Made by a program: the position numbers and the translations under genes. The notes under the pieces are model-generated. The model saw only the letters and a program-made list of their open reading frames with translations, was not told the DNA's origin and did not search any database. Below are positions 10,730 through 19,394 of a stretch of DNA of 64,000 nucleotides, in pieces (position 1 is the stretch's first letter; the number at the start of each line of letters is the position of its first letter). Origin of the DNA: Caulobacter sp. (GTDB lineage Bacteria > Pseudomonadota > Alphaproteobacteria > Caulobacterales > Caulobacteraceae); contig JAHBYC010000008.1 of NCBI GenBank assembly GCA_019636175.1, positions 1-64,000 on the forward strand, given 5' to 3'.

Positions 10730-12160
10730 TCAGGCGGCGGCCGCCTTCTTCTTGACGAAGACCGTCTGGGTGTTGGTGTATTCCAGCAGGCCTTCCAGCG
10801 CGCCTTCGACCCCCACCCCCGACTGCTTGTGGCCGCCGAAAGCGGCCAGCGGCGACAGATGCTGGCTTTCATTGATCCAGACGGTGCCGGTGGCCAGCCG
10901 GCCGGCGATCTCCAGCGCCTTGTCCTCGTCCGATGACCAGACCGATCCGCCCAGACCATAGTCGGAGGCGTTGGCCCGGCCGATCACCTCGTCGACATCA
11001 TCGAACTTCAGCAGCGGCAGCACCGGCCCGAACTGCTCTTCCTGGACGATGCGGGAGTCTTCGGGCGGGTTGTCGATGATGGTCACCGGCACGAAGTAAC
11101 CGGGCGCGGTGCTCTCTTCGCCGCCGATCAGGAACTTGTAGCCCTTGGCCCTGGCGTCCTCGATCAGGTCCAGCACCCGGGCGTACTGAAGCCTGTTCTG
11201 GATCGGGCCCATCTGCGTGCCCTGCTCGGCGCCGTCGCCCATCTTCACCGTCGCGGCATAGGCGACCAGCGCCTCCTTCAGCGGCTCATAGATGTCCTTG
11301 TGGACGTACATGCGCTTGGTGGCGATGCAGATCTGACCGGTATTGCGGAAGGCGGCCCAGAACAGCTGCTCGGCGACCTGGGCGACATCGACATCGGGCA
11401 TGACGATGGCGGCGTCGTTGCCGCCAAGCTCCAGGGTCACTCGCTTGAGGGTCGAGGCGGCGCTCTGCATCACCTTGCGGCCGGTCTGGGTCGAGCCGGT
11501 GAAGCTGATCTTGTCGAAGCCGGGATGGCTGGTCATCCAGGGGCCCAGCTCGTCGCCCCCGGTGACGATGTTCAGCACCCCGTCCGGCAGGACGCCGCGC
11601 AGCAGCTCGCCGATCTTCAGGGTGGTCAGGGGGGTGAAGGGCGAGGGCTTCAGCACCATGGTGTTGCCGGCCAGCAGGGCCGGGGCGACCTTGAAGAAGG
11701 CCAGGATCACCGGGAAATTCCACGGGGCGATGGCGCCGACGACGCCGATCGGCACATGGCGGGTCTCGCCGCGGCGCTCGTCGGTGTCCTCGACCACGGT
11801 CACCGGCAGGTCGAGGCTCGCGGTGGCCTGGCACCAGTAGGCGCCGCCCAGAACATCGCCCATGGCGTCGCCGTGCGGCTTGCCCTGCTCGCTGGTCAGC
11901 AGGCGCTTGAGGTCCTCGACGTTGGCGCCGATCACGCCGGCGATGGCCAGCAGGGCCTCGCGGCGCTTGGCGATCGGGGTCGCGGCCCAGGCGGGAAAGG
12001 CCTTGCGGGCGGCGGCGACCGCCTCGTCCAGCTGTTCGCGACTGCAGTCAGGGGCCTGGCCGATGACCTTCTCGTTGGCGGGATTGACCACATCGAAGGT
12101 GGACAGAACGGGGGCGGCCTTGCCGCCGATGGTCATGGTGTAGTCGGCGTCGAAGCGCAT
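10730..12160 (-). CDS. NAD(P)+-dependent aldehyde dehydrogenase
   Basis: 476 residues from MRFDADYTMTIGGKAAP, chosen because GGAGGACGC lies directly upstream; the longer frame has no ribosome site. Standard ALDH landmarks are present: APWNFPVILAFFKVAPALLA, FTGSTQTGRKVM, the general base Glu in LELGGNDAAIVM, catalytic Cys in NTGQICIATKRM, and EEQFGPVLPLLKF. It oxidises an aldehyde to a carboxylic acid in the cytoplasm. Substrate specificity cannot be read from sequence; with the P450 gene 1.8 kb away, fatty aldehydes are one possibility but there is no operon link. Confidence 0.9.
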   Translation of the reverse strand: MRFDADYTMTIGGKAAPVLSTFDVVNPANEKVIGQAPDCSREQLDEAVAAARKAFPAWAATPIAKRREALLAIAGVIGANVEDLKRLLTSEQGKPHGDAMGDVLGGAYWCQATASLDLPVTVVEDTDERRGETRHVPIGVVGAIAPWNFPVILAFFKVAPALLAGNTMVLKPSPFTPLTTLKIGELLRGVLPDGVLNIVTGGDELGPWMTSHPGFDKISFTGSTQTGRKVMQSAASTLKRVTLELGGNDAAIVMPDVDVAQVAEQLFWAAFRNTGQICIATKRMYVHKDIYEPLKEALVAYAATVKMGDGAEQGTQMGPIQNRLQYARVLDLIEDARAKGYKFLIGGEESTAPGYFVPVTIIDNPPEDSRIVQEEQFGPVLPLLKFDDVDEVIGRANASDYGLGGSVWSSDEDKALEIAGRLATGTVWINESQHLSPLAAFGGHKQSGVGVEGALEGLLEYTNTQTVFVKKKAAAA

Positions 12161-12192
12161 GGCGTCCTCCGGTCTCTTGATCTTGTTGCAGA

Positions 12193-12813
12193 CTAGGTAG
12201 ATGGGCGCCGCCGCGTCAGCCAATCCTCCCGCGACATCTCCCAATAACGTGAGCGGCGGGTGGCCCCGTCGGGCGCGATGCTGAGCCGCTCGCCCATGTC
12301 GACAAAGCCCGCCGCCTCGATCACCCGGGCCGAGCGGACGTTATCCAGCGCCGCGGTCAGCCCGACCAGACGCACGCCAAGCACCTCGAACATGAACCCG
12401 AAACTGCGGGCCGCGCCGGCGGTCCCCTGGCCTGAGTTCTGCTGGTCGGCGCGCCGCGCTCCGGCGATTTCCGCGCTGGAGCGGTCGGGCCAGACGGAAT
12501 AGCGGCTGTAGGCCGCGACCTCGCCGGCCTCGTCGAGTGACACGGTCAGCAGGACGTCGCCGGCCAGACGTCCCCGGTCCGCCTCGGCGACCCAGGCGGC
12601 GATGGTTTCAGGCGTGATCGGGCGCGGCAGGTCGTAGATCGGGCCGGAGACGGCGGGATCCGACAGCAGGGCGACCAGCCCTGTCACATGCTCCGGTCCG
12701 GCAAGCCGCGTGTGGGGCCCCAGATAGCCGAGGTCCGGCGCCCGCACCGCGGCGCGAATGGCCTCCGCCTCCTCGGGCGTCGCTGTCAGGACGGAGATCG
12801 GCGGGGCGCTCAT
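12193..12813 (-). CDS. GNAT-family N-acetyltransferase
   Basis: 206 residues from MSAPPISVLTATPEEAEAIR. The later part fits the RimJ/RimL type of GNAT fold: SLDEAGEVAAYSRYSVWPD, a region GQGTAGAARSFGFMFEVLG in the place of the acetyl-CoA loop and helix, and a terminal half with VRSARVIEAAGFVDMGE, the classic 'N-x-x-S-x-x-x-x-E-x-x-G-F' motif. It probably acetylates a protein N-terminus or small amine; no substrate can be named. It is divergent from the small secreted-protein gene, with 126 bp between the starts. Confidence 0.82.
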   Translation of the reverse strand: MSAPPISVLTATPEEAEAIRAAVRAPDLGYLGPHTRLAGPEHVTGLVALLSDPAVSGPIYDLPRPITPETIAAWVAEADRGRLAGDVLLTVSLDEAGEVAAYSRYSVWPDRSSAEIAGARRADQQNSGQGTAGAARSFGFMFEVLGVRLVGLTAALDNVRSARVIEAAGFVDMGERLSIAPDGATRRSRYWEMSREDWLTRRRPST

Positions 12814-12939
12814 GGCGACAGCTTGCGCGCGCCGGCATTCGCCATCAATGCCGAGATTCCCCATTGGCGGCGGCGTCGGACTGACGCACTGTGCCGCGCC
12901 CGGCCTGAGAGCCGCCGCCACATCATTTTGGGGGATACC

Positions 12940-13254
12940 ATGAAGTCGCTCGTTCTCGCCCTGGCCCTTGTCGCCACCGCCGCGCCGGTCGCCGCCCTGG
13001 CCGAAACCGCGCCGGCCGCCGCGCCGGCCGCCTATTCGACCAAGACCACGCCGCTGGGCGATCTGATCGCCAATCCGGCGACCCAGGCGGTGCTGGAGAA
13101 GCATATCCCCGGGATCAGCAAGAATCCGGAGATCGAGCCGGTGAAGGGTCTTCCCCTCAAGGCCATCCAGCAGTATGCGCCCGACCGGCTGCCGGACTCG
13201 CTGCTGGCCGCCATCGACGCTGATCTGGCCACGATTCCGGCGGCCGGAAAGTAG
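12940..13254 (+). CDS. Small secreted protein of unknown function
   Basis: 104 residues. The Sec signal MKSLVLALALVATAAPVAAL is followed by an Ala/Pro-rich stretch and a short folded part (TTPLGDLIANPATQAVLEKH, KGLPLKAIQQYAPDRLPDSL, then DADLATIPAAG). The start is supported by the signal peptide and a GGGGGA ribosome site. Segments resembling 'TPLGDLIANPATQAVLEKHIPG' occur in the C-terminal part of some Caulobacterales exported hydrolases and peptidases; that resemblance is from memory and weak. The gene lies 35 bp upstream of queC on the same strand but shares no obvious function with it. Confidence 0.75.
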   Translation: MKSLVLALALVATAAPVAALAETAPAAAPAAYSTKTTPLGDLIANPATQAVLEKHIPGISKNPEIEPVKGLPLKAIQQYAPDRLPDSLLAAIDADLATIPAAGK

Positions 13255-13289
13255 CTTTCCGCCGGACGGCCCGGCGGCAGGAGTGACCC

Positions 13290-13997
13290 ATGTCCGCCTC
13301 CGCCCCGACCTCCGCTCTGGTCCTCTTCTCCGGCGGCCAGGACAGCGCCGTCTGTCTGGCCTGGGCCCTGCAGCGCTACGAGCGGGTCGAAACCCTCGGC
13401 TTCGACTATGGCCAGCGTCACCGGGTCGAGTTGGAGGTGCGACAGGCCTTCCTGCGCCGGCTGCCCGAGGTGTTCCCCCGGGCGGCCGGTCGGCTGGGCG
13501 ACGACCATGTTCTCGACCTGGCCGTGCTGGGGGCGATCAGCGACACCGCCCTGACCGCCGACGCCGAAATCGCCATGAACGCCAGCGGCCTGCCCAACAC
13601 CTTCGTGCCGGGCCGCAACCTGCTGTTCCTGACCTTCGCCGCCGCCATCGCCTACCGCCGGGGGATCAAGCACGTCGTCACCGGCGTCTGCGAGACCGAC
13701 TACTCGGGCTATCCCGACTGTCGCGACGACACGGTCAAGGCGCTGCAGGTCGCCATCAACCTGGGCATGGAATCGCGGCTGGTGCTGGAAACCCCGCTGA
13801 TGTGGATCGACAAGGCCGCCACCTGGGAGCTGGCCGGCCACCTGGGCGGCGCGTCCCTCGTGGACCTGATCGTCGAGGACACCCACACCTGCTATCTCGG
13901 CGATCGCAGCGAACGCCACGCCTGGGGCTATGGCTGCGGAACCTGTCCCGCCTGCGAACTGCGGGCGGCGGGATACCGGCGCTGGATCGAGGGCTGA
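13290..13997 (+). CDS. queC: 7-cyano-7-deazaguanine (preQ0) synthase
   Basis: 235 residues. The PP-loop ATP pyrophosphatase motif is [18 protein letters not shown] near the N-terminus. QueC-specific segments follow ([34 protein letters not shown]) and the C-terminal Zn-binding cysteines are in [17 protein letters not shown]. The enzyme converts 7-carboxy-7-deazaguanine plus ammonia and ATP to preQ0 in queuosine biosynthesis. The other queuosine genes are not adjacent. I see no preQ1 riboswitch upstream; only 35 bp separate it from the preceding small gene. Confidence 0.97.
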   Translation: MSASAPTSALVLFSGGQDSAVCLAWALQRYERVETLGFDYGQRHRVELEVRQAFLRRLPEVFPRAAGRLGDDHVLDLAVLGAISDTALTADAEIAMNASGLPNTFVPGRNLLFLTFAAAIAYRRGIKHVVTGVCETDYSGYPDCRDDTVKALQVAINLGMESRLVLETPLMWIDKAATWELAGHLGGASLVDLIVEDTHTCYLGDRSERHAWGYGCGTCPACELRAAGYRRWIEG

Positions 13998-14010
13998 GCA
14001 GCCGGGATCG

Positions 14011-15267
14011 TCAGACCCGCTCGGGAATGATCACCCGCATCGACTCGTAACCCTTCACGAAGGTCGAATAGACGCGCTTGGGTTCGGCCACGACCTGGAT
14101 GGTCGGGAAGCGCTTGAGGATCTCTTCCCAGATGATGGTCAGCTGCAGCTCGGCCAGGCGGTTGCCGACGCAGCGGTGGATGCCGAAGCCGAAGGAAAGG
14201 TGCTGGCGCGGCCGCTCGCGGTCGATGATGTAGGCGTCGGGATTCTCGATCACCTCATCGTCGCGGTTGCCCGAGACGTACCACATGACGACCTTGTCGC
14301 CCTTCCTGATGGTCTTGCCGCCCAGTTCGACATCGCGGGTGGCGATGCGGCGCATGTGGGCCAGCGGCGTCTGCCAGCGGATGGTCTCCGAGACCATCGA
14401 GGGGATCAGGGCCGGATTGTCGCGCAGCTTCTGATACTGGTCGGGGTTCTGGTTCAGGGCCAGGACCGAGCCGGTGATGGTGTTGCGGGTGGTGTCGTTG
14501 CCGCCAACGGTCAGCAGCACGATGTTGCCGAAATACTCGCGCGGCGACATGTCCCGGGTGTCGGGACCATGGGCCAGCATCGAGATCAGGTCATTGCCCG
14601 GAGGCGCGTTGACCCGCTGGTTCCACAGCTCGGTGAAGTAGGCGTGGTACTGGACGAAGATCTCCATCTTCTGTTCCAGGGTGTCGATCAGCCCCTGGCC
14701 CGGCACGGCGGTGACCACGTCGGACCAGTAGGTCAATTTGCGGCGGTCTTCCTGCGGCAGGTCGAACAGGGTGGCCAGGGTCATGGCCGTCAGTTCCATC
14801 GACACCTTGTCGACCCAGTCGAACTCCTCGCCGATCGGCAGGCTGTCGAGGATCTTGCAGGCCCGTTCGCGGATCAGCGGCTCCAGGGTACGCAGGTTGA
14901 TCGGCGAGACGGCGGGGCTGACGGTCTTGCGCTGCACGTCATGCTTGGGCGGGTCCATGGCGATGAACATCGGCAGGGGCCCCTCGTCATTGTCCTGGGT
15001 GACGATGGTGATGCCGCCCTCGGAGGAGAAGTCCTGGTGGTTGGTGTCGACCGCCATGATGTCGTTGAACTTGGTGATCGACCAATAGGGGCCGTAGTCG
15101 CTCTCGGGCGTGAAGTGGACCGGGTCCTCTTTCCGCAGGCGCTCGAAGTAGGGCCAGAAGGCGTTGGCCTGGAACAGGGCCGGCTGGGCCGGGTTGAGGG
15201 TTTCCAGCGGCTGGTCCCAGGCGGACTCGGCCGCGGGTTTGGTCAGGTCAACAGCGCCGTCGCTCAT
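14011..15267 (-). CDS. Cytochrome P450, CYP153-type terminal alkane/fatty-acid hydroxylase
   Basis: 418 residues. Typical bacterial soluble P450: I-helix GGNDTTRNT, K-helix ExxR in SETIRWQTPLAHMRR, and heme-ligand Cys366 in FGFGIHRCVGNRLAE. Several stretches are characteristic of CYP153: EDPVHFTPESDYGPYWSIT, FSSEGGITIV, LPMFIAMDPPKHDVQRKTVS, LPIGEEFDWVDKVSMELTAM. CYP153 enzymes omega-hydroxylate n-alkanes and fatty acids using a ferredoxin and a ferredoxin reductase; neither partner gene is in this window. Upstream lie three palindromes (separate entry), one overlapping the leader just before the start codon. It converges on queC with only 13 bp between the genes. Confidence 0.92.
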   Translation of the reverse strand: MSDGAVDLTKPAAESAWDQPLETLNPAQPALFQANAFWPYFERLRKEDPVHFTPESDYGPYWSITKFNDIMAVDTNHQDFSSEGGITIVTQDNDEGPLPMFIAMDPPKHDVQRKTVSPAVSPINLRTLEPLIRERACKILDSLPIGEEFDWVDKVSMELTAMTLATLFDLPQEDRRKLTYWSDVVTAVPGQGLIDTLEQKMEIFVQYHAYFTELWNQRVNAPPGNDLISMLAHGPDTRDMSPREYFGNIVLLTVGGNDTTRNTITGSVLALNQNPDQYQKLRDNPALIPSMVSETIRWQTPLAHMRRIATRDVELGGKTIRKGDKVVMWYVSGNRDDEVIENPDAYIIDRERPRQHLSFGFGIHRCVGNRLAELQLTIIWEEILKRFPTIQVVAEPKRVYSTFVKGYESMRVIIPERV

Positions 15268-15274
15268 GGTCGTG

Positions 15275-15363
15275 TTCCGTCGGAAGATCGCCGCCGGTCT
15301 GCGGCGGACTGCAGTCTGGCAGTATTCCGACGGAAATTCACGGTCAAATGTAAACAGTGTTTA
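15275..15363 (-). promoter_or_regulatory. Candidate promoter and operators of the CYP153 gene
   Basis: The 99-bp gap upstream of the P450 gene holds two copies of an 11-bp palindrome, TTCCG-W-CGGAA (15275-15285 and 15325-15335), plus a third palindrome TAAACA-G-TGTTTA at 15351-15363. On the minus strand a possible -35 TTGACC (around 15340-15345) is followed 17 bp later by a weak -10 TACTGC, which would place one TTCCG palindrome in the promoter spacer and the TAAACA palindrome upstream of -35. The arrangement suggests repression at the TTCCG sites and a separate regulator upstream. The sequences are seen; promoter and regulator roles are inferred. Confidence 0.5.
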
Positions 15364-15366
15364 TTT

Positions 15367-15840
15367 TCAGAATTGACCGGACTCTGACAGGCCGCCCGTC
15401 TGGCGCAGGCCCTCGAACAGGGCGATCCCGGCGCTGACCGACAGGTTCAGCGACCGGGCCTGGGGCCGCAGCGAAATGACCACCCGGGCGTCGGCGACGG
15501 CATGGACCGCCTCGGGAACGCCGGAGGTCTCGCTGCCCATCAGGATGATGTCGTCGGGCGCGAAGGCGAAGCGGTCCAGCGGCGTCGCCCCGCGGGTGGT
15601 CATCAGCACCAGGCGCCCCGTCGGGCGCTGGTCCTGAAAGGCGGCCCAGTCGGCGTGGCGGGTCATGTGGCCGAGCGGCCCGTAGTCGAGCGCCGCCCGC
15701 TTCATCGCCCGGTCGTCAAAGGCGAAGCCGACCGGCTCGATCACATGCAGCGGAACCCCGAAACAGGCCGACAGGCGGATGCAGGCCCCGACATTCTGCG
15801 GAATGGCGGGCTGGTACAGGGCGAGACGCAGACTGGACAT
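15367..15840 (-). CDS. trmL: tRNA (cytidine/uridine(34)-2'-O)-methyltransferase
   Basis: 157 residues, the usual length of a minimal SPOUT enzyme of the TrmL/YibK type. Visible signatures: LYQPAIPQNVGACIRLSACF at the N-terminus (motif 1), DDIILMGSETSGVPEAVH (motif 2) and LRPQARSLNLSVSAGIALFE (motif 3, forming the trefoil knot that binds SAM). It methylates the wobble ribose of tRNA-Leu isoacceptors. It lies upstream of the P450 gene on the same strand, but the 99-bp gap with its own palindromes argues that the P450 has an independent promoter. Confidence 0.93.
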   Translation of the reverse strand: MSSLRLALYQPAIPQNVGACIRLSACFGVPLHVIEPVGFAFDDRAMKRAALDYGPLGHMTRHADWAAFQDQRPTGRLVLMTTRGATPLDRFAFAPDDIILMGSETSGVPEAVHAVADARVVISLRPQARSLNLSVSAGIALFEGLRQTGGLSESGQF

Positions 15841-15859
15841 GGTCGAGGCGGCGGCCCGC

Positions 15860-17263
15860 TCAGATCTCGCCCTTGCTCGCCGTCGCCGAGGCCCGGGTCA
15901 GACGGAACACCACACCCGACAGCAGCAGCAGGGCGATCAGGTTGGGAACGGCCATCAGGGCGTTGAGGATGTCGGTCACCGTCCACACCAGGCTCAGCTG
16001 CAGGACCGAGCCGCCGAACACGAAGGCGACCCAAAGCAGGCGGTAGGGCAGGATGACCTTGACCCCGAACAGATACTCCGCCGATCGCTCGCCGTAATAG
16101 CTCCAGCCCAGGATGGTGGTGAAGGCGAAGACGATCAGGCCGAAGGTGACGATCCAGTGGCCGCCGGCGGGCAGGCCGGCGCTGAAGGCCAGGGCCGAGA
16201 GCTCGGCGCCGGTCTTGCCCGAGGCCCACGAGGCCAGCATCTGGGTCGAACCGTCCGCCATCTCCACCGGCACATGGACGGTGACGATCACCAGGGCGGT
16301 GATGGTGCAGACCACGATGGTGTCGATGAAGGTGCCCAGCATGGCCACCATGCCCTGCTGCACGGCGTCATGCGACTTGGCCGCCGCATGGGCGATGGCC
16401 GCCGAGCCCAGGCCGGCTTCGTTGGAAAACACCCCGCGCGCCACGCCAAAGCGGATGCCGGCCCAGACCGCCGCCCCGGCGAAGCCGCCGGTCGCCGCCG
16501 TCTCTGTGAAGGCGCTGCGGACGATGAACACCAGCCCGCCCGGAATGTCCTGATAGTTCAGGGCCAGGATCGTCACCCCGCCGACGATGAAGACCACGGC
16601 CATGGCCGGCACCAGCCATTCGGCCACCGCCCCGATCCGCTTCACCCCGCCGATGATGACCAGGAAGGTCAAGGCCGACAGCACCAGCCCGACCGACCAG
16701 TCGGGAACGCCGAAGGTGGCCGTGACGATGGCGGTCACCGAATTGGACTGCACCATGTTGCCGATGCCGAAGCCGGCGATGGCGGCGAACAGGGCGAACA
16801 GGACCGCCAGCCAGCCCCAGCCTTTCCCCAGTCCGTTGCGGATGTAGTACATCGGCCCGCCGACATACTGGCCGTCGGCGTCGGTCTCGCGGAAATGAAT
16901 GGCCAGCACCGCCTCGGCGTATTTGGTGGCCATGCCGACCAGCGCGGTCATCCACATCCAGAACACCGCGCCCGGTCCGCCCAGGGCGATGGCCGTGGCC
17001 ACCCCGGCGATGTTGCCGGTGCCGATGGTCGCGGCGAGCGCGGTCATCAGCGTCTGGAAGGGGGTGATCTCGCCCGGCTCGCTGGCCTCGGCCTTGCGTC
17101 CCCTGAACAGCAGCCGGAAGGCCGTGCCGATCCGCCTGACCGGCATGAACCGCAGGGCGATGGTCAGAAACAGTCCGGTGCCCAGAAGCAGGACCAGCAA
17201 CGCCGGCCCCCAGACGAATGAGGCGACGGCGTTCAGCTGCGCTTCAACCTGGTTCAAGTTCAT
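15860..17263 (-). CDS. Alanine/glycine:cation symporter (AGCS family)
   Basis: 467 residues from MNLNQVEAQLNAVASFVWGP. The AGCS signature is clear: FQTLMTALAATIGTGNIAGV, GGPGAVFWMWMTALVGMATK, QYVGGPMYYIRNGLGKGWGW, and FSNEAGLGSAAIAHAAAK. About 10-11 hydrophobic membrane helices can be counted. It takes up alanine or glycine with Na+ or H+ across the inner membrane. The gene ends 19 bp upstream of trmL on the same strand, so readthrough is possible, but no common pathway is evident. Confidence 0.95.
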   Translation of the reverse strand: MNLNQVEAQLNAVASFVWGPALLVLLLGTGLFLTIALRFMPVRRIGTAFRLLFRGRKAEASEPGEITPFQTLMTALAATIGTGNIAGVATAIALGGPGAVFWMWMTALVGMATKYAEAVLAIHFRETDADGQYVGGPMYYIRNGLGKGWGWLAVLFALFAAIAGFGIGNMVQSNSVTAIVTATFGVPDWSVGLVLSALTFLVIIGGVKRIGAVAEWLVPAMAVVFIVGGVTILALNYQDIPGGLVFIVRSAFTETAATGGFAGAAVWAGIRFGVARGVFSNEAGLGSAAIAHAAAKSHDAVQQGMVAMLGTFIDTIVVCTITALVIVTVHVPVEMADGSTQMLASWASGKTGAELSALAFSAGLPAGGHWIVTFGLIVFAFTTILGWSYYGERSAEYLFGVKVILPYRLLWVAFVFGGSVLQLSLVWTVTDILNALMAVPNLIALLLLSGVVFRLTRASATASKGEI

Positions 17264-17439
17264 GATCGACCCCCAAACAGCCCTGATGCGGCGCCAGCTT
17301 ACGCGATCCGGCGCGCGATGCATCCCCCGGGTTTTTCAGGCGTCAGGCAGGCGCTTGCGCGGCTGTCGCCATGCGGTAGGCTTGCCCTCGAACCCCCGCC
17401 GGACCGGCCGGCGGGGTGACTGACAAGTGGGGGTATTGG

Positions 17440-17952
17440 ATGCGTGTTTTTCTGGGCGCCCTGTTCGCTCTGGCCGTGATGAGCTCGCCGGCCCTGGCGC
17501 AGAATCTGAAGGCCGATGTGTCGCTGGCCAAGGACAGCCGCCTGGTCAAGTCGATCAATGTCGAGGATCTCAAGGCCATCGTCGTGGCCAGCGGCTACGA
17601 GGTGACCGAGGTCGGCGGGATGGGCGACGTCTCGGTCCAGGCCAAGACAGACGAGGGCCTGATCTTCCTGCTGATCGGGACCGCCTGCGAGGTCGAGGGC
17701 TACAAGCCCAACTGCCTCGGCATCAACATGCAGATCCGCTACGACGGCGACGAGGATGTGACGGTGGCCAAGGTCAACCAGGCCACCCTGACCTATGCGG
17801 CGGTCTCGACCTGGTGGGACGAGGACAGCAACACTCTCGGCATCACCCGCTACACCATCCTCGATGACGGCGTGACCATGGCCAACATCAAGGCCAACCT
17901 GACCACCCTGCTGGCCATCGCCCCCCGCATCACCGGCATCATCTGGCCCTAG
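17440..17952 (+). CDS. Secreted YbjN-domain protein
   Basis: 170 residues beginning MRVFLGALFALAVMSSPALA, a Sec signal with cleavage after ALA. The mature part matches the YbjN sensory-fold pattern: NVEDLKAIVVASGYEVTEVG, EGLIFLLIGTACE, then SRYT-like and a C-terminal helix (ANIKANLTTLLAIAPRI). YbjN proteins form a two-layer fold related to type III secretion chaperones; the cellular role is poorly known. Its stop overlaps the convergent aldehyde dehydrogenase stop by 4 bp. This is also the left boundary of the sugar-acid cluster. Confidence 0.8.
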   Translation: MRVFLGALFALAVMSSPALAQNLKADVSLAKDSRLVKSINVEDLKAIVVASGYEVTEVGGMGDVSVQAKTDEGLIFLLIGTACEVEGYKPNCLGINMQIRYDGDEDVTVAKVNQATLTYAAVSTWWDEDSNTLGITRYTILDDGVTMANIKANLTTLLAIAPRITGIIWP

Positions 17953-19394
17953 ATCGCAGCCTGATAGGCGGTGCGGGTTACCGTGAAGAAGTCCCTGGCG
18001 GCCCGGCCCTGCTCGCGCGGCCCGAGACTTGACGCCTTCGTTCCGCCGAAAGGGGCATGATAATCGACGCCGGCGGTCGGCAGGTTGACCATGGCCATTC
18101 CGACCCTGGCGTTCAGCTTGAAATGCTCAGCCTGCTTCAGCGAGCTCGTGTAGATACCGCCGCAGAGGCCGAAACGGACGGCGTTCAAGGTATCCAGCGC
18201 GTCGTCGTAGTTCCTGGCCACCATCAGCCCGGCAACCGGCCCGAAGACTTCCTCGCGGGCCAGAAGGTCGTCGACGGCCAGATCATCAAAGAGAACGGGA
18301 TCGACAAAGCAGGCCGGCGCATCGTCCCGTCGGCCTGTCTGCAGCGGGGAGCCCCCGGTCTTCACCATGGCCGTCACGGCGGCCTGAACCGACGACTTCT
18401 GGCGCATGGAAACCAGAGGTCCGATCTGGGTGGCCGGGTCGAGCGGATCTCCCACGCGCAATGCGGCCATCCGTTCGACCAGCTTTGCCGCGAAGGCCTT
18501 TGCCACCTCCCGCTCGACGATGATCCTGGACGTCGCCGTGCACCGTTGTCCGGCGGCGAAGAAGGCTCCGTTCAGGGCGCCGTCGACCGCTGCGTCCAGA
18601 TTGGCGTCCGCCAGGACGATCAGGCCGTTGACCCCGCCCATCTCTGCCTGCACGCGGATTCGCCGCCGCGCGCAGGCAAGGGCTACAGCCTGGCCGGTCG
18701 CCTCCGAGCCTGTGAAGGACAGTCCGTCAAGGTCGCCCTCCGCAGTCAGCGCCTCGCCGGCGGCGCGGCCGCCGAGAACCATGTTGACCGTTCCGGCCGG
18801 GAGGTCGGAGCCGGCAATGATGTCCATCAGGCGGCTGGCGACAGCGGACGCATGTTCCGAAGGCTTCCAGACCACCGCGTTGCCGTAGGCGATGGCCGGC
18901 GCGATCTTCCAGGCCGGGATGGCGACAGGGAAGTTCCAGGGGGTGATCGCCCCGATCACGCCGAGCGGCAAATAGCTCACCTCCACGGTGACGCCCGGCC
19001 GGACCGAGGCGAACCGTTCGCCCACCACGCGCAGCGCCTCCCCGCCGAAAAAGCGAAAGATGCGCGCCGCACGCAGCACCTCTCCTTCGGCGTCTGACAC
19101 CGTCTTGCCGGTCTCCCGCGCGATCAGTCGCGCCAGGTCTGTCCGATCGGCCGCGATCGCCGCGCCGATCTGGTCGAGGGCCTCCGCGCGCCTCTCGATC
19201 CCGGCGCCGAGCGGCGCCAGCGCGGCTCGCGCGGCGGCCGACGCATCGGCGATCTCGGGGTTTCCGGCGTCCGGCAGCACCGCGACGACCTCATCAAGCG
19301 ACGACGGATTTCGCTGTTCAAGGGCGCTGGGAAGGGAGCGGGAAGCACCGCCGATGTGGCAGCTGAGAGTCAGGGTCATATCGGGCCTCGTCAA
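17949..19394 (-). CDS. Aldehyde dehydrogenase, 2-oxoglutarate-semialdehyde or lactaldehyde type
   Basis: 481 residues. ALDH landmarks: ITPWNFPVAIPAWKIAPAIA, FTGSEATGQAVALACARR, base Glu in VQAEMGGVNGLIVL, catalytic Cys in FAAGQRCTATSRIIVER, and LAREEVFGPVAGLMV. The region around the Glu and Cys resembles alpha-ketoglutaric semialdehyde dehydrogenases of non-phosphorylative pentose pathways. Its start overlaps the UxaA stop by 4 bp (ATGA), so it is the second gene of that operon. In context it would finish pentonate breakdown (2-oxoglutarate semialdehyde to 2-oxoglutarate) or, for fucose, oxidise lactaldehyde to lactate. Which applies is not decidable here. Confidence 0.85.
   Translation of the reverse strand: MTRPDMTLTLSCHIGGASRSLPSALEQRNPSSLDEVVAVLPDAGNPEIADASAAARAALAPLGAGIERRAEALDQIGAAIAADRTDLARLIARETGKTVSDAEGEVLRAARIFRFFGGEALRVVGERFASVRPGVTVEVSYLPLGVIGAITPWNFPVAIPAWKIAPAIAYGNAVVWKPSEHASAVASRLMDIIAGSDLPAGTVNMVLGGRAAGEALTAEGDLDGLSFTGSEATGQAVALACARRRIRVQAEMGGVNGLIVLADANLDAAVDGALNGAFFAAGQRCTATSRIIVEREVAKAFAAKLVERMAALRVGDPLDPATQIGPLVSMRQKSSVQAAVTAMVKTGGSPLQTGRRDDAPACFVDPVLFDDLAVDDLLAREEVFGPVAGLMVARNYDDALDTLNAVRFGLCGGIYTSSLKQAEHFKLNARVGMAMVNLPTAGVDYHAPFGGTKASSLGPREQGRAARDFFTVTRTAYQAAI

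Noticed and set aside
13255-13289. preQ1 riboswitch before queC
   Set aside because: The gap is only 35 bp and shows no aptamer-like pseudoknot; too short for a riboswitch.
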